NCBI GenBank assembly: GCA_025517465.1
Contig: JAOPKE010000001.1
Coordinates: 372,001 to 436,000 of the forward strand
Length of the DNA stretch: 64,000 bases
Source of the DNA: Halobacteria archaeon HArc-gm2
GTDB taxonomy: Archaea; Halobacteriota; Halobacteria; Halobacteriales; Haloarculaceae
Direction of reading: 5' to 3'
Within the stretch, counting starts at the first letter, position 1. Every line of letters begins with the position of its first letter. The notes below the pieces were generated by a model. That model saw only the letters and a program-made list of their open reading frames with translations, was not told the origin of the DNA and did no database searches. Below, one piece after another: positions 7,329 through 17,100 of this stretch. Made by a program: the position numbers and the translations under genes.

Positions 7329-9383
7329 ATGTCACACACCAACCCGACTGGATCCCTCCCCAGGCAGGCAGGCGAGCCCCGACAGCTCGTCTTCCTCGCG
7401 CTGTGTAGCCTCGCGCTCGTCGTCGCTGCCTTCGCGGCCCCGCCGACCACTCAGGGGTCGTCCTCCCCCGACGTCCCCCTCGGGGACCTGTTCGGCAACG
7501 AGTCCGGGCAGACCGGCGACTGCGTCGTCCTCCTCTCCGAAAATCCCGTGCCGGGACGGGACGTGACGGTCGCCGTCCGTCGCGGCGGCGAACCACTCCA
7601 GGACGTTCGCGTGTGGTTCGACGACCGGTCTATCGGCGTCACGAACCGCTCGGGCCAGGTCACTGGCACGGTGCCCTACGTCCGGAAACTGGCGGTGAAA
7701 GTGGGGCTGCCCGGTGGCGGGTCCTGCGAGTTCGAAACGGTGACCGGGGGAGCCGCGGTGCAGCACCAGTCCGCCGCGCTCGCCGCCCCCGCCGACTCGT
7801 CGAGTCTCGTCGGGAACGCCGCGCCAGAGTTGGGCCAGTCCACGGGCCAGGCCGCCGCGCAGGCGACCGACAGTCCGACCTCCACGCAGCCGACAGACAC
7901 GGTCAACGTCTCGGACTCGTTTCGCTTCCTCGGTCCCATCGGCGTCGACGTGGTGGGGGAACCCAACCCCGGCGAGACCGTGACGCTCGTCGCCACCATC
8001 CGGGGCGACCCGGTCCCCGCGGCGACGGTGTCCGTCGACGGCGACCGGGTCGGACGGACCGACGAGAACGGCGAGTACGCGCTGACGATACCCGACGACG
8101 GGACCGAACGGCTCCGGGTGAACGTCCAGCGCGGGGAGATAGAGGGCCGGACGTTCGTCGACGTCAGGCTGTTGCGCGTGGGGGTCCAGGGCGAGCGGTT
8201 CCCCCTCCCGGGCCAGTCCGCGACGGTCCGGGCGGCCATCGGCACCGACGCGGCCGCGGACGCCGCGGTGACGCTCGACGGTGAGCGGGTCGCCACGACG
8301 AACGCGACGGGGCAGGCGGCGATCACCCTCCCCGGGGATCCGCTGGCGACGGTGACCGTGACCACCGGCGACCGGACCGCGAGCAGGTCGATGCTGTCGG
8401 TGTTCGCGCCGACGATCGTCACCCCCATCACCGCCCTCCTCCTGCTCGTCGGGAGTCCGCTCGCGGTCTACTGGGCAGACGGCCGGCGCGGCCTCGCCGT
8501 GCTCGTCGCCCTCGCCGCCACCCTTATCGCCGGGACCGCTGGCTACGTCGTGGCCGGCCGCGACGGTGCCCTCGTCGCCGTCGGTTCGACGCTGTTACTG
8601 CTGGCGCTCGTCCTCGCCGTCCGCCGGCCCGACCTGGTCTCCGCGGCGGGCGACCGATTCACGTCGCTAGTGACGCCCGGCGGATCGGCGGGTGACGTCG
8701 CCCGTTCGTGGATCGACCGCGTGACCGATGGCGTGCTCTGGATCACGCGGCGCGTCGAGCGCTTCGTGGACCGGATCGAGACGAGTCTGGGCGAGGTCCT
8801 CCGTCGGCTTCGCGACTTCGAACTCGCAGCGCTCGTCGTCGACGCCCGGGTCTGGATCGGCGGACTCCCTCGACGGTTCGTGGCCGGGATCCGGTTCCTC
8901 GTCGGCCTTCCCCGACGCCTCCTCGGCTGGCTCCGACCCGGAACGGCCGAAGTCGAGGCGAACTCGTCCGGTGACGGGCCCGCCCCGGCGTCGTCGAGTC
9001 ACACACCGGGCCCGGCGATTCGCGAACTCTGGCGCAGCTTCGCCCGGCGCGTCGTTCCGGACCGCTGGCCCCAGCGGACGCCGGGAGAGGTGTCACGCCA
9101 GGCCATCGACGCTGGATTCCCGCGAGATTCCGTTGTCGAACTCACGGCGGTGTTCCGCGACGTCGAATACGGCGGCGAGCCCCTCTCCGACGACCGGTAC
9201 CTGCAGGCACAGCGCGCCTACGACACCCTCGACGCCGAGGAGACGGCGTCTGACGCGGCCGACGGCGCCGATGGGACGAATCCCGGCCAGGGTGATGGAA
9301 CGGCCACCCGAAACGGCGACGAACCGACCGATGGCGCCGGCCCGACCGGTGGCGACGATGACAGAGAGGTGAGTGGGTCGTGA
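7329..9383 (+). CDS. DUF4129-domain membrane protein with Ig-like N-terminal repeats
   Basis: 684 residues from the ATG at 7329; a GTG at 7314 is the alternative. A signal-type hydrophobic stretch (residues about 21-40) is followed by three beta-sandwich repeats with the carboxypeptidase-regulatory-like motif TDENGEYALTIP and relatives. Two or three central transmembrane segments come next (ITALLLLVGSPLAVYW, LAVLVALAATLIAG, VAVGSTLLLLALVLAV). The C-terminal DUF4129 domain (DSVVELTAVFRDVEYGGEPLS) is cytoplasmic. It heads a coupled operon; its TGA overlaps the next GTG (GTGA at 9380-9383). DUF4129 proteins accompany MoxR ATPases and DUF58 proteins, probably in envelope maturation; this role is inferred from family context. 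Confidence 0.8.
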   Translation: MSHTNPTGSLPRQAGEPRQLVFLALCSLALVVAAFAAPPTTQGSSSPDVPLGDLFGNESGQTGDCVVLLSENPVPGRDVTVAVRRGGEPLQDVRVWFDDRSIGVTNRSGQVTGTVPYVRKLAVKVGLPGGGSCEFETVTGGAAVQHQSAALAAPADSSSLVGNAAPELGQSTGQAAAQATDSPTSTQPTDTVNVSDSFRFLGPIGVDVVGEPNPGETVTLVATIRGDPVPAATVSVDGDRVGRTDENGEYALTIPDDGTERLRVNVQRGEIEGRTFVDVRLLRVGVQGERFPLPGQSATVRAAIGTDAAADAAVTLDGERVATTNATGQAAITLPGDPLATVTVTTGDRTASRSMLSVFAPTIVTPITALLLLVGSPLAVYWADGRRGLAVLVALAATLIAGTAGYVVAGRDGALVAVGSTLLLLALVLAVRRPDLVSAAGDRFTSLVTPGGSAGDVARSWIDRVTDGVLWITRRVERFVDRIETSLGEVLRRLRDFELAALVVDARVWIGGLPRRFVAGIRFLVGLPRRLLGWLRPGTAEVEANSSGDGPAPASSSHTPGPAIRELWRSFARRVVPDRWPQRTPGEVSRQAIDAGFPRDSVVELTAVFRDVEYGGEPLSDDRYLQAQRAYDTLDAEETASDAADGADGTNPGQGDGTATRNGDEPTDGAGPTGGDDDREVSGS

Positions 9384-10351
9384 GAGCGGCCCTCGCTGCG
9401 GTGCTCGGGGTCGCGACTATCGTCGGTGCGGTCGTCGCGCTCCTGGCGAGTTCCGGGACGGTCTCGGACAGCGCCCTGCTCCTCTCGCTGGCCGTCCTCG
9501 TCGGCGTCGTCGGCGTCATCGGCGCGCTCGTGAAGGTCGCGGGTACAGACTCGGACGACGTGGCGTCCGCGCCCTGGGAGGAGTCCGGCGTCCTCGTCGA
9601 ACGCGCGCCCGAGCGCTCGCCGGCGGCGTACGACCTCTCGGGAGAGGCGCTCGCCGACGTCGTCGCGGCGGCCGGCGAGGCGGCACGTGAAGACGGCACG
9701 GTGGCCGCCGGCGTCGACGTGGTTCGACCCCACCTTCGCGAGGCGCTCCTGGGCGTGTTCGTCCAGGGTGGCACCGACCGGTCCACGGCGGAGGCCCTGC
9801 TCGCTCGGGGAAGCTGGACGGACGACGCGACGGCTGCCGCCGTGCTCGACGACGCGGTGGACCACCCGGGCTGGAGCGTGCTGCAACGGTTCGAGGCGTG
9901 GCTCTTTCCCGAACAGGTCCTCCGTGAGGAGGTCAGGCGGGCGATGCAGGCCATCGCGACGGTCGCGGACCGTGAACTCCCGACCGTTCCCGGCCAGCAC
10001 GCTCCCCGGACCGTGCCGGTCCTCGCGCCGACGCTCGAAGATCTCCGTCGCGGTGCCGATGGCCACCTCCAGCGCGCAGTCGAACCGCTCGGGGGACGTA
10101 CCCGCGGCGACGTCGACGACGGACGGGCGGCCCACCACACTGGCAGTACCACCGGCGAGCTGGTCGGAGACGGACTCAGCCAGTCACAGCAGGACGACCC
10201 GCCGGTGGCGGAGCCCCGTCGCGACTCGGCGACCGATTCGCTGGGCGATATTCGGATCGGCGGCCGGCGGGGCGAGGCGGCGGCCGACGACGTAGTCGCC
10301 GACGAAGCGGCGGACGAGGACCAGGAGGGAGAGGAGGTGTCCCGTCGATGA
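9380..10351 (+). CDS. DUF7269-type membrane protein of the MoxR/DUF58 cluster
   Basis: 323 residues with a GTG start overlapping the previous stop. Two N-terminal transmembrane helices (residues about 2-25 and 32-53) precede a cytoplasmic helical domain with WSVLQRFEAWLFPEQVLREE. After about residue 225 the protein is low-complexity and acidic. Its position between DUF4129 and DUF58 is what identifies it; I see no catalytic motif. The stop overlaps the next ATG (ATGA at 10348-10351). Confidence 0.66.
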   Translation: MRAALAAVLGVATIVGAVVALLASSGTVSDSALLLSLAVLVGVVGVIGALVKVAGTDSDDVASAPWEESGVLVERAPERSPAAYDLSGEALADVVAAAGEAAREDGTVAAGVDVVRPHLREALLGVFVQGGTDRSTAEALLARGSWTDDATAAAVLDDAVDHPGWSVLQRFEAWLFPEQVLREEVRRAMQAIATVADRELPTVPGQHAPRTVPVLAPTLEDLRRGADGHLQRAVEPLGGRTRGDVDDGRAAHHTGSTTGELVGDGLSQSQQDDPPVAEPRRDSATDSLGDIRIGGRRGEAAADDVVADEAADEDQEGEEVSRR

Positions 10352-11676
10352 GCGACCCGACGCTGCGCTGGCGCGGTGGCGTCGCGGCGACTATCGTGCT
10401 CGCCGTCGTCGGCCTCGCGACCAGCAACGGACCGATACTGCTATCGGCGGTGGTTCCGCTCGCCTACGTCGCGTACGGCTCGCTCGCGACCGCGGAGCTC
10501 CCGACGGAGCTGACGGCGAGCCGGACCGTCGAGCCGACGCCGGCACCCCCGGGCCGTCCGGTGGCCGTCACGCTGACCGTGACGAACGACTCCGACCGGA
10601 CGCTCTCGGACGTCCGCGTCGTCGACGGCGTTCCCGGGGACCTGGCCGTGATGGACGGCTCCCCGCGCGTCGGCACGACGCTGGAGCCCGGCGAGACCGT
10701 GACCCTGGAATACACGATGGTTGCCCGACGCGGGGACCACGACTTCGACCCGCCGCGCGTCCGCCTCCGGAGTCTCGGCGCCGGCGCGGCGGCGACGGCT
10801 GCGCTCCCGGTCGACGGCGACGTCGAACTGGTCTGCCGGCTCGACGCAGAGGCGCCGCCGCTCGCCGACGACGCCAGCAACCACGTGGGTCAGATTACGA
10901 CCGACAGCCCGGGCCGCGGCCTCGAGTTTCACTCGACGCGCGAGTATCGTCACGGCGACGACGCGAACCGGATCGACTGGCGCCACTACGCCAAGCGCGG
11001 CACCCTCGCGACTGTCAACTACCGGGAACACCGGTCGGCCTCGATCGTCGCCGTCGTCGACGCCCGCGAGGTGTGTCGCGTCGTCCCCGGACCGGGTCGG
11101 CCGACTGCGGTCGAACTGGAAGCCTACGCCGCGACCCACGCCGTCGGCGAGTTCCTGCGCACCGGCCACGACGTCGCCGTCGCCGTCGTCGGCCTCGACG
11201 GGCCGGGGCCCGCGGGACTCCACTGGCTCCCGCCGGGCGGTGGCGACGGCCAGCGCTCGCGCGCACTCGACCGGTTCGAACTGGCGGCCGACGCGGAGAC
11301 GACGGTGGAGGACCCCGAAGCGCAGTTCACGCAACTGCTCGGGCTCGCGCCGCCGGGCGCCCAGATCGCGCTGTTCTCGCCGCTGCTCGACGACGCGCCG
11401 GTCGACGCCGTCGAGGCGTGGCTCGCTCACGACCACTCGGTCGTCGTGCTGTCGCCGGACGTGATCACTGGCAACACCGTCAGTGGCCAGTACGAACAGG
11501 TCCGCAGGGGGACCCGGCTGGCGCGCTGTCAGGCCGCTGGCGCTCGCGCGCTCGACTGGCGTCGCGGGACGCCGCTCCCGGTCGCGCTGGAGTACGCCTT
11601 CGCCGCCGACGCGGGCCACGCGGCGCGCCGCCGTGCGGACGCTGGTACCGGCGCCGGCACTGGAGGTGACGCCTGA
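10348..11676 (+). CDS. DUF58-domain protein
   Basis: 442 residues. Two short N-terminal membrane segments are followed by an Ig-like stretch (VAVTLTVTNDSDRTLSDVRV) and the DUF58 core (GRGLEFHSTREYRHGDDANRIDWR, HYAKRGTLATVNYREHRS), which leads into a vWA-like domain (VAVVDAREVCR). DUF58 proteins are the usual partners of MoxR AAA+ ATPases, here encoded two genes downstream. Translational coupling on both sides (ATGA upstream, TGATG at 11674-11678) indicates a stoichiometric complex. Confidence 0.88.
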   Translation: MSDPTLRWRGGVAATIVLAVVGLATSNGPILLSAVVPLAYVAYGSLATAELPTELTASRTVEPTPAPPGRPVAVTLTVTNDSDRTLSDVRVVDGVPGDLAVMDGSPRVGTTLEPGETVTLEYTMVARRGDHDFDPPRVRLRSLGAGAAATAALPVDGDVELVCRLDAEAPPLADDASNHVGQITTDSPGRGLEFHSTREYRHGDDANRIDWRHYAKRGTLATVNYREHRSASIVAVVDAREVCRVVPGPGRPTAVELEAYAATHAVGEFLRTGHDVAVAVVGLDGPGPAGLHWLPPGGGDGQRSRALDRFELAADAETTVEDPEAQFTQLLGLAPPGAQIALFSPLLDDAPVDAVEAWLAHDHSVVVLSPDVITGNTVSGQYEQVRRGTRLARCQAAGARALDWRRGTPLPVALEYAFAADAGHAARRRADAGTGAGTGGDA

Positions 11677-13124
11677 TGCCGCTGTTCGGTCCGCGACTCG
11701 ACAGGCCATCGGCCATCGGCGACGAGGGGCGACCGCGTGCGACCAGTCTCACCATCGCCTCGGTGGTCGTCTTCGCCGTCGTCGCCGCGACCGGCTGGGC
11801 CGGTGGGTTCCTGCGCCTGACGCTCGCGCTCGGGACGCTCGTCGGGCTCTTCACCGTCGGACTCTCGCTGCTGAACCGCGAGCGGTTCCTCGCGCTGTTC
11901 CTCGGTCAGCTCTGTTACGTGCTCGGCGGGACGGGACTGGTCGGGTTCGCCCTGTTGGTGCTCCTACTCGCGCCGGCGTACGGGCTCGTGCTCACCGGCT
12001 TCGCGCTCGCGCTGACCGGGCTGGCGACGACCTGGGCCGACGTCGCTGACGCCGAGAGTACCAAAACCGCGCTGTTCCAGGGTGGGGCCTCCTTCGTGTC
12101 GATGATCGTCTGGTTCGTCTGTCTGATCGTCGTCGCCGGGACAGTGCTGGCTCTGTGGACGTTCCTCACCGGCCCGGCGACGTCGGTTCCGCCGACGCCG
12201 TCGCTGATCGTCTTCCTGTTCGCGCTCTGTGTCTCCGGCGTCCTGGTCTGGCTCGGGACGCGGTGGCTCCCGTTCCGACAGCTCACGCCGCGGGACCGTC
12301 GCCCGCGTCTGGAACGCACCCTCGGCCGGTTTCGTCTGGTGACCGCCGTCGTCGCGCTCGTCGCCTTCGCCGGGGTCGTCTTCGGGCTCGTCGCCTGGCT
12401 TCTGGGCGGCTTCGACCGGCTGTACGCGGCGCTCCCGCCGTCCTCGGCCGTGTTCGGCGGCCTCTCTTCGCCGTTCGTCCTCGGGCCGCTGTTGCTCGTC
12501 GGTGTCGCCGTCCTCGCCACCGCGGTCGTCGCGCTCGCGCTCCGCCGGGTGACCCGGCCGACCGACAGGCGGGCCAACCAGCTGCTCGCCGCCGTCGTCG
12601 CCGGGTTCGCGTTTACGGTGCTCACCATCCCGTTCTACTTCTCCGTCGTACCGGGCATGCCCCTGCTTCGCGTCGTGGTGGCGGTCCTCCTCGTTATCCT
12701 CGGCCCGCCAGCGCTGTTCGTCGCGGGACTCGCCTTCCTCGGCGGCGTGACCGTTGGCATCTTGCCCGAGCGCGCCGGCGGCCCGGCCGTGGCCTCGGCG
12801 GGGATGGTCGTCGCCACCGTGGGCGCGGGTCTCGCCGGCGTCCCGCCGGTCGCCGTCTTCGCCTGCATCACCGCCGGCATGGTCGCCTGGGACGTCTCGG
12901 CGTTCGGCCTCGGCGTGACGGCCGACCTGGGCCACATCCCCGAGACGCGCCGCCTCGAACTGTTCCACGGGGTCCTCGGCGTGGGCGTTGGTATCGTCGT
13001 CGTCGCCGTCCTGGCGGGGGTCGACCTCCTGCGGACGGCGGTCGCCGGCGGCCTCGTGGCCGGCCCCGCTATCTTGCTCGCCGTGGTCGCCGTTCTCCTG
13101 CTCCTGATCCCCGTCCGCGGGTGA
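11676..13124 (+). CDS. Polytopic membrane protein, DUF7519-type
   Basis: 482 residues with about 11-12 hydrophobic segments and almost no soluble domains. The only polar islands are RRVTRPTDRRANQ and HIPETRRLELFHG. It is the last gene of the coupled DUF4129-DUF7269-DUF58 unit and lies 70 bp before moxR. Probably it forms the membrane base of that complex; transport or channel activity cannot be inferred from motifs. Confidence 0.7.
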   Translation: MPLFGPRLDRPSAIGDEGRPRATSLTIASVVVFAVVAATGWAGGFLRLTLALGTLVGLFTVGLSLLNRERFLALFLGQLCYVLGGTGLVGFALLVLLLAPAYGLVLTGFALALTGLATTWADVADAESTKTALFQGGASFVSMIVWFVCLIVVAGTVLALWTFLTGPATSVPPTPSLIVFLFALCVSGVLVWLGTRWLPFRQLTPRDRRPRLERTLGRFRLVTAVVALVAFAGVVFGLVAWLLGGFDRLYAALPPSSAVFGGLSSPFVLGPLLLVGVAVLATAVVALALRRVTRPTDRRANQLLAAVVAGFAFTVLTIPFYFSVVPGMPLLRVVVAVLLVILGPPALFVAGLAFLGGVTVGILPERAGGPAVASAGMVVATVGAGLAGVPPVAVFACITAGMVAWDVSAFGLGVTADLGHIPETRRLELFHGVLGVGVGIVVVAVLAGVDLLRTAVAGGLVAGPAILLAVVAVLLLLIPVRG

Positions 13125-13194
13125 GGTTCCGTCGCCACTTCTCGACTCGAAGTTAGTCACGGGATTGATAGTGGTCGGCATAGAGGTCGTTCGT

Positions 13195-14340
13195 ATGACA
13201 GACGAGCTGCAGGGTCGGACGGTCGAGGCCGCCGCCGACACCTGCCTCGACGTGGTCGAACGGGTGGAAGAAGCCGCGGTGGTCGAGCGGGGGGTCCTGC
13301 TGGCTATCCTGGCCGCCGTCGTCTCGAAGGGTCACGTCCTCCTCGAAGACGTCCCCGGGACGGGCAAGACCGTCACGGCGCGGGTGTTCGCCGAGGCGCT
13401 GGGCCTGGAGTTCCAGCGCATCCAGTTCACCCCGGACCTGTTGCCCGCCGACGTCACCGGGTCGAACGTCTACGACGAGCACACGAAGGAGTTCGAGTTC
13501 TCGAAGGGGCCGGTGTTCGCCAACGTCGTGCTGGCCGACGAGATCAACCGGGCGCCGCCGAAGACCCAGGCTGCCCTGCTCGAAGCAATGGAGGAGGGGC
13601 AGGTCAGCGTCGACGGGACGACCTACGACCTCCCCGAGCCGTTCGTCGTCATCGCGACGCAGAACCCCATCGAGCAGGAGGGAACCTTCCGTCTCCCCGA
13701 GGCCCAGCGCGACCGTTTCAGCGTGAAGACCTCGTTCGGCTACCCGGACGTCGACGGGGAGATGGCCCTGCTCGATCGTCGGGCCAGTCGTCGGACGCTC
13801 TCGCCCAGCGTCGAATCGGTCGTCGACCGCGAGCGCGTCGTCGAGTTACAGGACCTGGCCGAGGACGTCCGCGTCGACGAGAAGGTCCGCCGCTACATCG
13901 TCGACGTCGCACGAGCGACGCGGAGTGACGACCGGGTCGACGTCGGCGTCTCGCCTCGCGGCGTCCAGCGCGTGTTCGAGGCCGCCCGCGCCGCGGCGCT
14001 CATCGCCGGACGGCGGTACGTCGCCCCCGACGACGTCAAGCGCCTCGCCGAGACGACGATGGCCCACCGACTCGTGCTCACGACCGAAGCGACCGTCGAG
14101 GGAGTCCAGCCTGGAGACGTGATCCGGGACGCGCTCGATGCCCTCGACGTCCCCGCGGTGTCGCCGGACGCGAGCGAGTCAGCGGACGGGAGCGAGTCGA
14201 CGGACGCAGCAGCCTCTGCAGGCGACGCCGACGCGGCCCAACCGACCACGGACCAGCCCGACTCCGACGGGTCGACCGAGACCGACGGCTCGCCCGGCGA
14301 GGGAGACACGTTCGCCGACAGCCCGTCCCAGGTAGATTAA
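13195..14340 (+). CDS. moxR: MoxR-family AAA+ ATPase
   Basis: 381 residues from the ATG at 13195. Walker A is VPGTGKT, Walker B/MoxR signature is LADEINRAPPKTQAALLEAMEE, sensor 1 is IATQNPIEQEGTF, and an arginine finger is in LPEAQRDRF. The C-terminal lid includes SPRGVQRVFEAARAAAL. Residues after about 325 are a low-complexity Ser/Asp/Glu tail. MoxR ATPases act as chaperone-like remodelers for vWA/DUF58 partners. The 70-bp gap after DUF7519 leaves room for its own promoter. Confidence 0.93.
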   Translation: MTDELQGRTVEAAADTCLDVVERVEEAAVVERGVLLAILAAVVSKGHVLLEDVPGTGKTVTARVFAEALGLEFQRIQFTPDLLPADVTGSNVYDEHTKEFEFSKGPVFANVVLADEINRAPPKTQAALLEAMEEGQVSVDGTTYDLPEPFVVIATQNPIEQEGTFRLPEAQRDRFSVKTSFGYPDVDGEMALLDRRASRRTLSPSVESVVDRERVVELQDLAEDVRVDEKVRRYIVDVARATRSDDRVDVGVSPRGVQRVFEAARAAALIAGRRYVAPDDVKRLAETTMAHRLVLTTEATVEGVQPGDVIRDALDALDVPAVSPDASESADGSESTDAAASAGDADAAQPTTDQPDSDGSTETDGSPGEGDTFADSPSQVD

Positions 14341-14393
14341 CGCCCCATCCGACGACCGACAGGGTTTTTCCGACCGCTCTCTTGCCTTCGCCC

Positions 14394-17060
14394 GTGCAAT
14401 TACGCGGGGTCGTCGTGGACGTATCCGACGCCAAGACGGTGAACACCCAGTACGGCGAGAGCGACCTCTGCGAGGTGACGTTCAAACCCGAGGGCGGCGT
14501 CGCCGAACCGGTCACGGCGACGCTGTGGGGCAAGTGGGCGGAGACAACCGACTACCTCGAACCGGGGATGGAGGTGGCCGTCTACGACCCCGAGGAGCGC
14601 GAGTACCAGGGCGAGACCCAGTACTCCGTCGGCGGCGACGCCACCCTGGTCGTGGAACCGACCTTCCTCGTCGACGTGACCGACGTCCGCTCGTGGGTGC
14701 AGTGCCCGCGGATGTACTACCTCAACAAGATCGGCGGCACCGACCACGCATACCCGGTCGTGAAAGGGACCATCGTCCACGAGGTGTTCGGCGACCTGCT
14801 CCGCGGACGCGACCTGGAGGACGCCATCGACGACCACGTCGACGACGCCGGCCTGGATCTGGGCCTGCTCGGACGGGACGCCGACGAGGTACGCCAGGAG
14901 GTCCGGGACCACGCCTCCGCCATCGAGGGGTGGCTCCAGCAGGGACTCCTCACCGAAGAAGACGAGTGGCGCTCCGAGATGACGCTCGTCTCCGAGCGAT
15001 TCGGGATGAAGGGGCGGGCCGACGCCGTCCGTCGCGGGATGCCGGTCGAACTGAAGACCGGGAAGAACACCAAGCGGGACCCGCGCTTCCAGGACAAGAT
15101 CCAGGCTGCCTGTTACGCGCTCATCCTCGAAGAGCGAAACGGGGAGACGCCCGACACCGGGACGCTGCTGTACACCAAGAACGCCGCCGTCGAGCGCACC
15201 GAGGAGTCGGGCGACCTCTCGCCGGCCAAGGAGTTCTCCATCAACGGCGGCCTGCTGAACTTCGTCGTCCGGACGCGCAACGAGATCGCGGCGATGGAGT
15301 ACGACGCCAGCGTCCCGACGGGCTACGAGGCCGACGCCAAGTGCGAGTACTGCTTCGAGCAGGACACCTGCATGGTGGTCTCCGGCCGCCTCGACCAGGA
15401 GTCCAAGGCCGGCAAGATCGGGTCGGCGATTCCCGAGGAAGAACGGGAGTACTTCGACCGGTTCTACCAGGCCATCGAGCAGGAGCGCCGGGCCGTCCAC
15501 CGCGAGTACGCGAAGCTCTGGGACCAGACGCCCCAGGAGCGGGCCGACGACGACCGCGCGCTCGTGGACCTCGAACCGGCCGGCCAGACGCAGCTCGACG
15601 ACGGCCAGTGGGAACTGCGGGCGACGGGCACCAGCGCCGTCTCGAAGATCCGCGAGGGCGACCTCGCGCTGGCGAGCGACGGCGATCCGATCACGGGCGC
15701 GGCTGAACTCTGTCGGATCGAGAGACTGGACGAAGACGAGATCATCGTCAGCTCAGACGAACCGGTCGAACTCCGCCGGCTCGACGTCTACCCCTCCGAG
15801 ATCGGGACCGACCGGATGCTCACGGCGCTCCACGACGCCGTGCTCACCCGCCCACCGGAACAGAAGGACGTGCTCTTCGGGCGGAGAGGGCCGGAGTTCC
15901 AACCCGTCGAGGAGACTTTCGTCGACAACAACGACGCCCAGAACGAGGCCGTCCGGCTGGCCGTCGGTGCCGAGGACTTCGCGCTCGTTCACGGCCCGCC
16001 GGGGACCGGCAAGACCTACACCCTCGCTCAGATTGTCCGGGCGTGCGTCGACCGCGGTGATACGGTCCTCCTCTCGGCCTTTACCAACCGCGCGGTCGAC
16101 AACTGCCTCGAAGCGCTGGAGGACCAGGGATTCGAAGACATCGTCCGCGTCGGCACCGAGAGCGGTGTCCGCGACGACATGCAGCAGTACCGCCTCGACA
16201 CCGCCGGCGACCCGGACGAGTGCGTGAGTCAACTCGAAGACGCCGCCGTCGTCGCCGCGACGACGGCCTCGTGCAGTTCGCGCATCATGCGCACCCAGGA
16301 GTTCGACACCGCCGTCGTCGACGAGGCCGGCCAGCTAACTGAGCCGGGCACGCTCGCCGCGACGGCGCGGGCCGACCGCTTCGTGCTGGTCGGCGACCAC
16401 CAGCAACTACCCCCCGTCGTCAGTTCCGAGAAGGCCAACGAGGTGCTCGGCCGGTCGCTGTTCGAGCGCCTCATCGACGAGTACCCCGACGCCAGCGTCC
16501 TGCTCGACCGCCAGTACCGGATGGCCCAGCGCATTCAAGCGTTCTCTTCGCGGGAGTTCTACGACAACCAGTTGCGCCCCGCCACCGGTGAGGTCGCCGC
16601 CCAGCGTATCGGCGACCTGCCGGACGTCGACCCCGAGTCGCTCCCCGAGAACCTCCGGGACGGCGCGGCGTTCGTCGACCCGGACGGGAGCGCCGAGGGG
16701 AACACCAACCCGACGGAGGCCGCCGAGGTCGCCCGCGTCGTCTCCGCGTATGTGGACGCCGGCCTGGATCCGGGTGACGTCGGCGTCATCGCACCCTACC
16801 GCGCCCAGGTCGCCGAAATCGGCAAGCACGTCCCGGAGGACGTCGCCGTCGACACCGTCGACCGGTTCCAGGGATCCAGCAAGGAGGTCATCATCGTCTC
16901 GTTCACCGCGACTGGGTCGCTCGACGGCCCCATCTTCGAGGACTACCGGCGGATCAACGTCGCGCTGACCCGGGCGAAGAAGGCGCTCGTCCTCGTCGGC
17001 GACGCGGACGCGCTGGCGACCGACGAGGTGTACGGCCGCATGGTCGGGTGGGCGCGCTGA
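14394..17060 (+). CDS. dna2: Dna2-type nuclease-helicase (RecB/Cas4-like nuclease + SF1B helicase)
   Basis: 888 residues from the GTG at 14394, chosen because a T-rich box (gggttttt, about 14363-14370) lies about 28 nt before it. Order: OB-like domain (1-95); RecB/Cas4 nuclease with Fe-S cysteines (VQCPRMYYL, then CEYCFEQDTC), HEVFGDLL and PVELKTGKN; SF1 helicase with Walker A PPGTGKT, DEAGQ, GDHQQLPPV, QYRM, DRFQGS and NVALTRAKK. Such enzymes process flaps and resect DNA ends. Transcribed in the same direction as moxR, but functionally unrelated. Confidence 0.92.
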   Translation: MQLRGVVVDVSDAKTVNTQYGESDLCEVTFKPEGGVAEPVTATLWGKWAETTDYLEPGMEVAVYDPEEREYQGETQYSVGGDATLVVEPTFLVDVTDVRSWVQCPRMYYLNKIGGTDHAYPVVKGTIVHEVFGDLLRGRDLEDAIDDHVDDAGLDLGLLGRDADEVRQEVRDHASAIEGWLQQGLLTEEDEWRSEMTLVSERFGMKGRADAVRRGMPVELKTGKNTKRDPRFQDKIQAACYALILEERNGETPDTGTLLYTKNAAVERTEESGDLSPAKEFSINGGLLNFVVRTRNEIAAMEYDASVPTGYEADAKCEYCFEQDTCMVVSGRLDQESKAGKIGSAIPEEEREYFDRFYQAIEQERRAVHREYAKLWDQTPQERADDDRALVDLEPAGQTQLDDGQWELRATGTSAVSKIREGDLALASDGDPITGAAELCRIERLDEDEIIVSSDEPVELRRLDVYPSEIGTDRMLTALHDAVLTRPPEQKDVLFGRRGPEFQPVEETFVDNNDAQNEAVRLAVGAEDFALVHGPPGTGKTYTLAQIVRACVDRGDTVLLSAFTNRAVDNCLEALEDQGFEDIVRVGTESGVRDDMQQYRLDTAGDPDECVSQLEDAAVVAATTASCSSRIMRTQEFDTAVVDEAGQLTEPGTLAATARADRFVLVGDHQQLPPVVSSEKANEVLGRSLFERLIDEYPDASVLLDRQYRMAQRIQAFSSREFYDNQLRPATGEVAAQRIGDLPDVDPESLPENLRDGAAFVDPDGSAEGNTNPTEAAEVARVVSAYVDAGLDPGDVGVIAPYRAQVAEIGKHVPEDVAVDTVDRFQGSSKEVIIVSFTATGSLDGPIFEDYRRINVALTRAKKALVLVGDADALATDEVYGRMVGWAR

Positions 17061-17069
17061 ATCCCGTCT

Positions 17070-17077
17070 GTTTAAGC
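17070..17077 (+). promoter_or_regulatory. TATA-like box for the PAP2 gene
   Basis: gtttaagc is centred about 28 nt before the ATG at 17101 and just after the dna2 stop. The spacing fits a leaderless haloarchaeal transcript. Confidence 0.5.
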
Positions 17078-17100
17078 CGCTCCCATCGGACAGGCCGGCT

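Noticed and set aside
11964-13241. Minus-strand ORF of 425 codons opposite the DUF7519 gene
   Set aside because: Low-complexity Asp/Glu/Arg/Gly sequence in frame shadow of a transmembrane gene.
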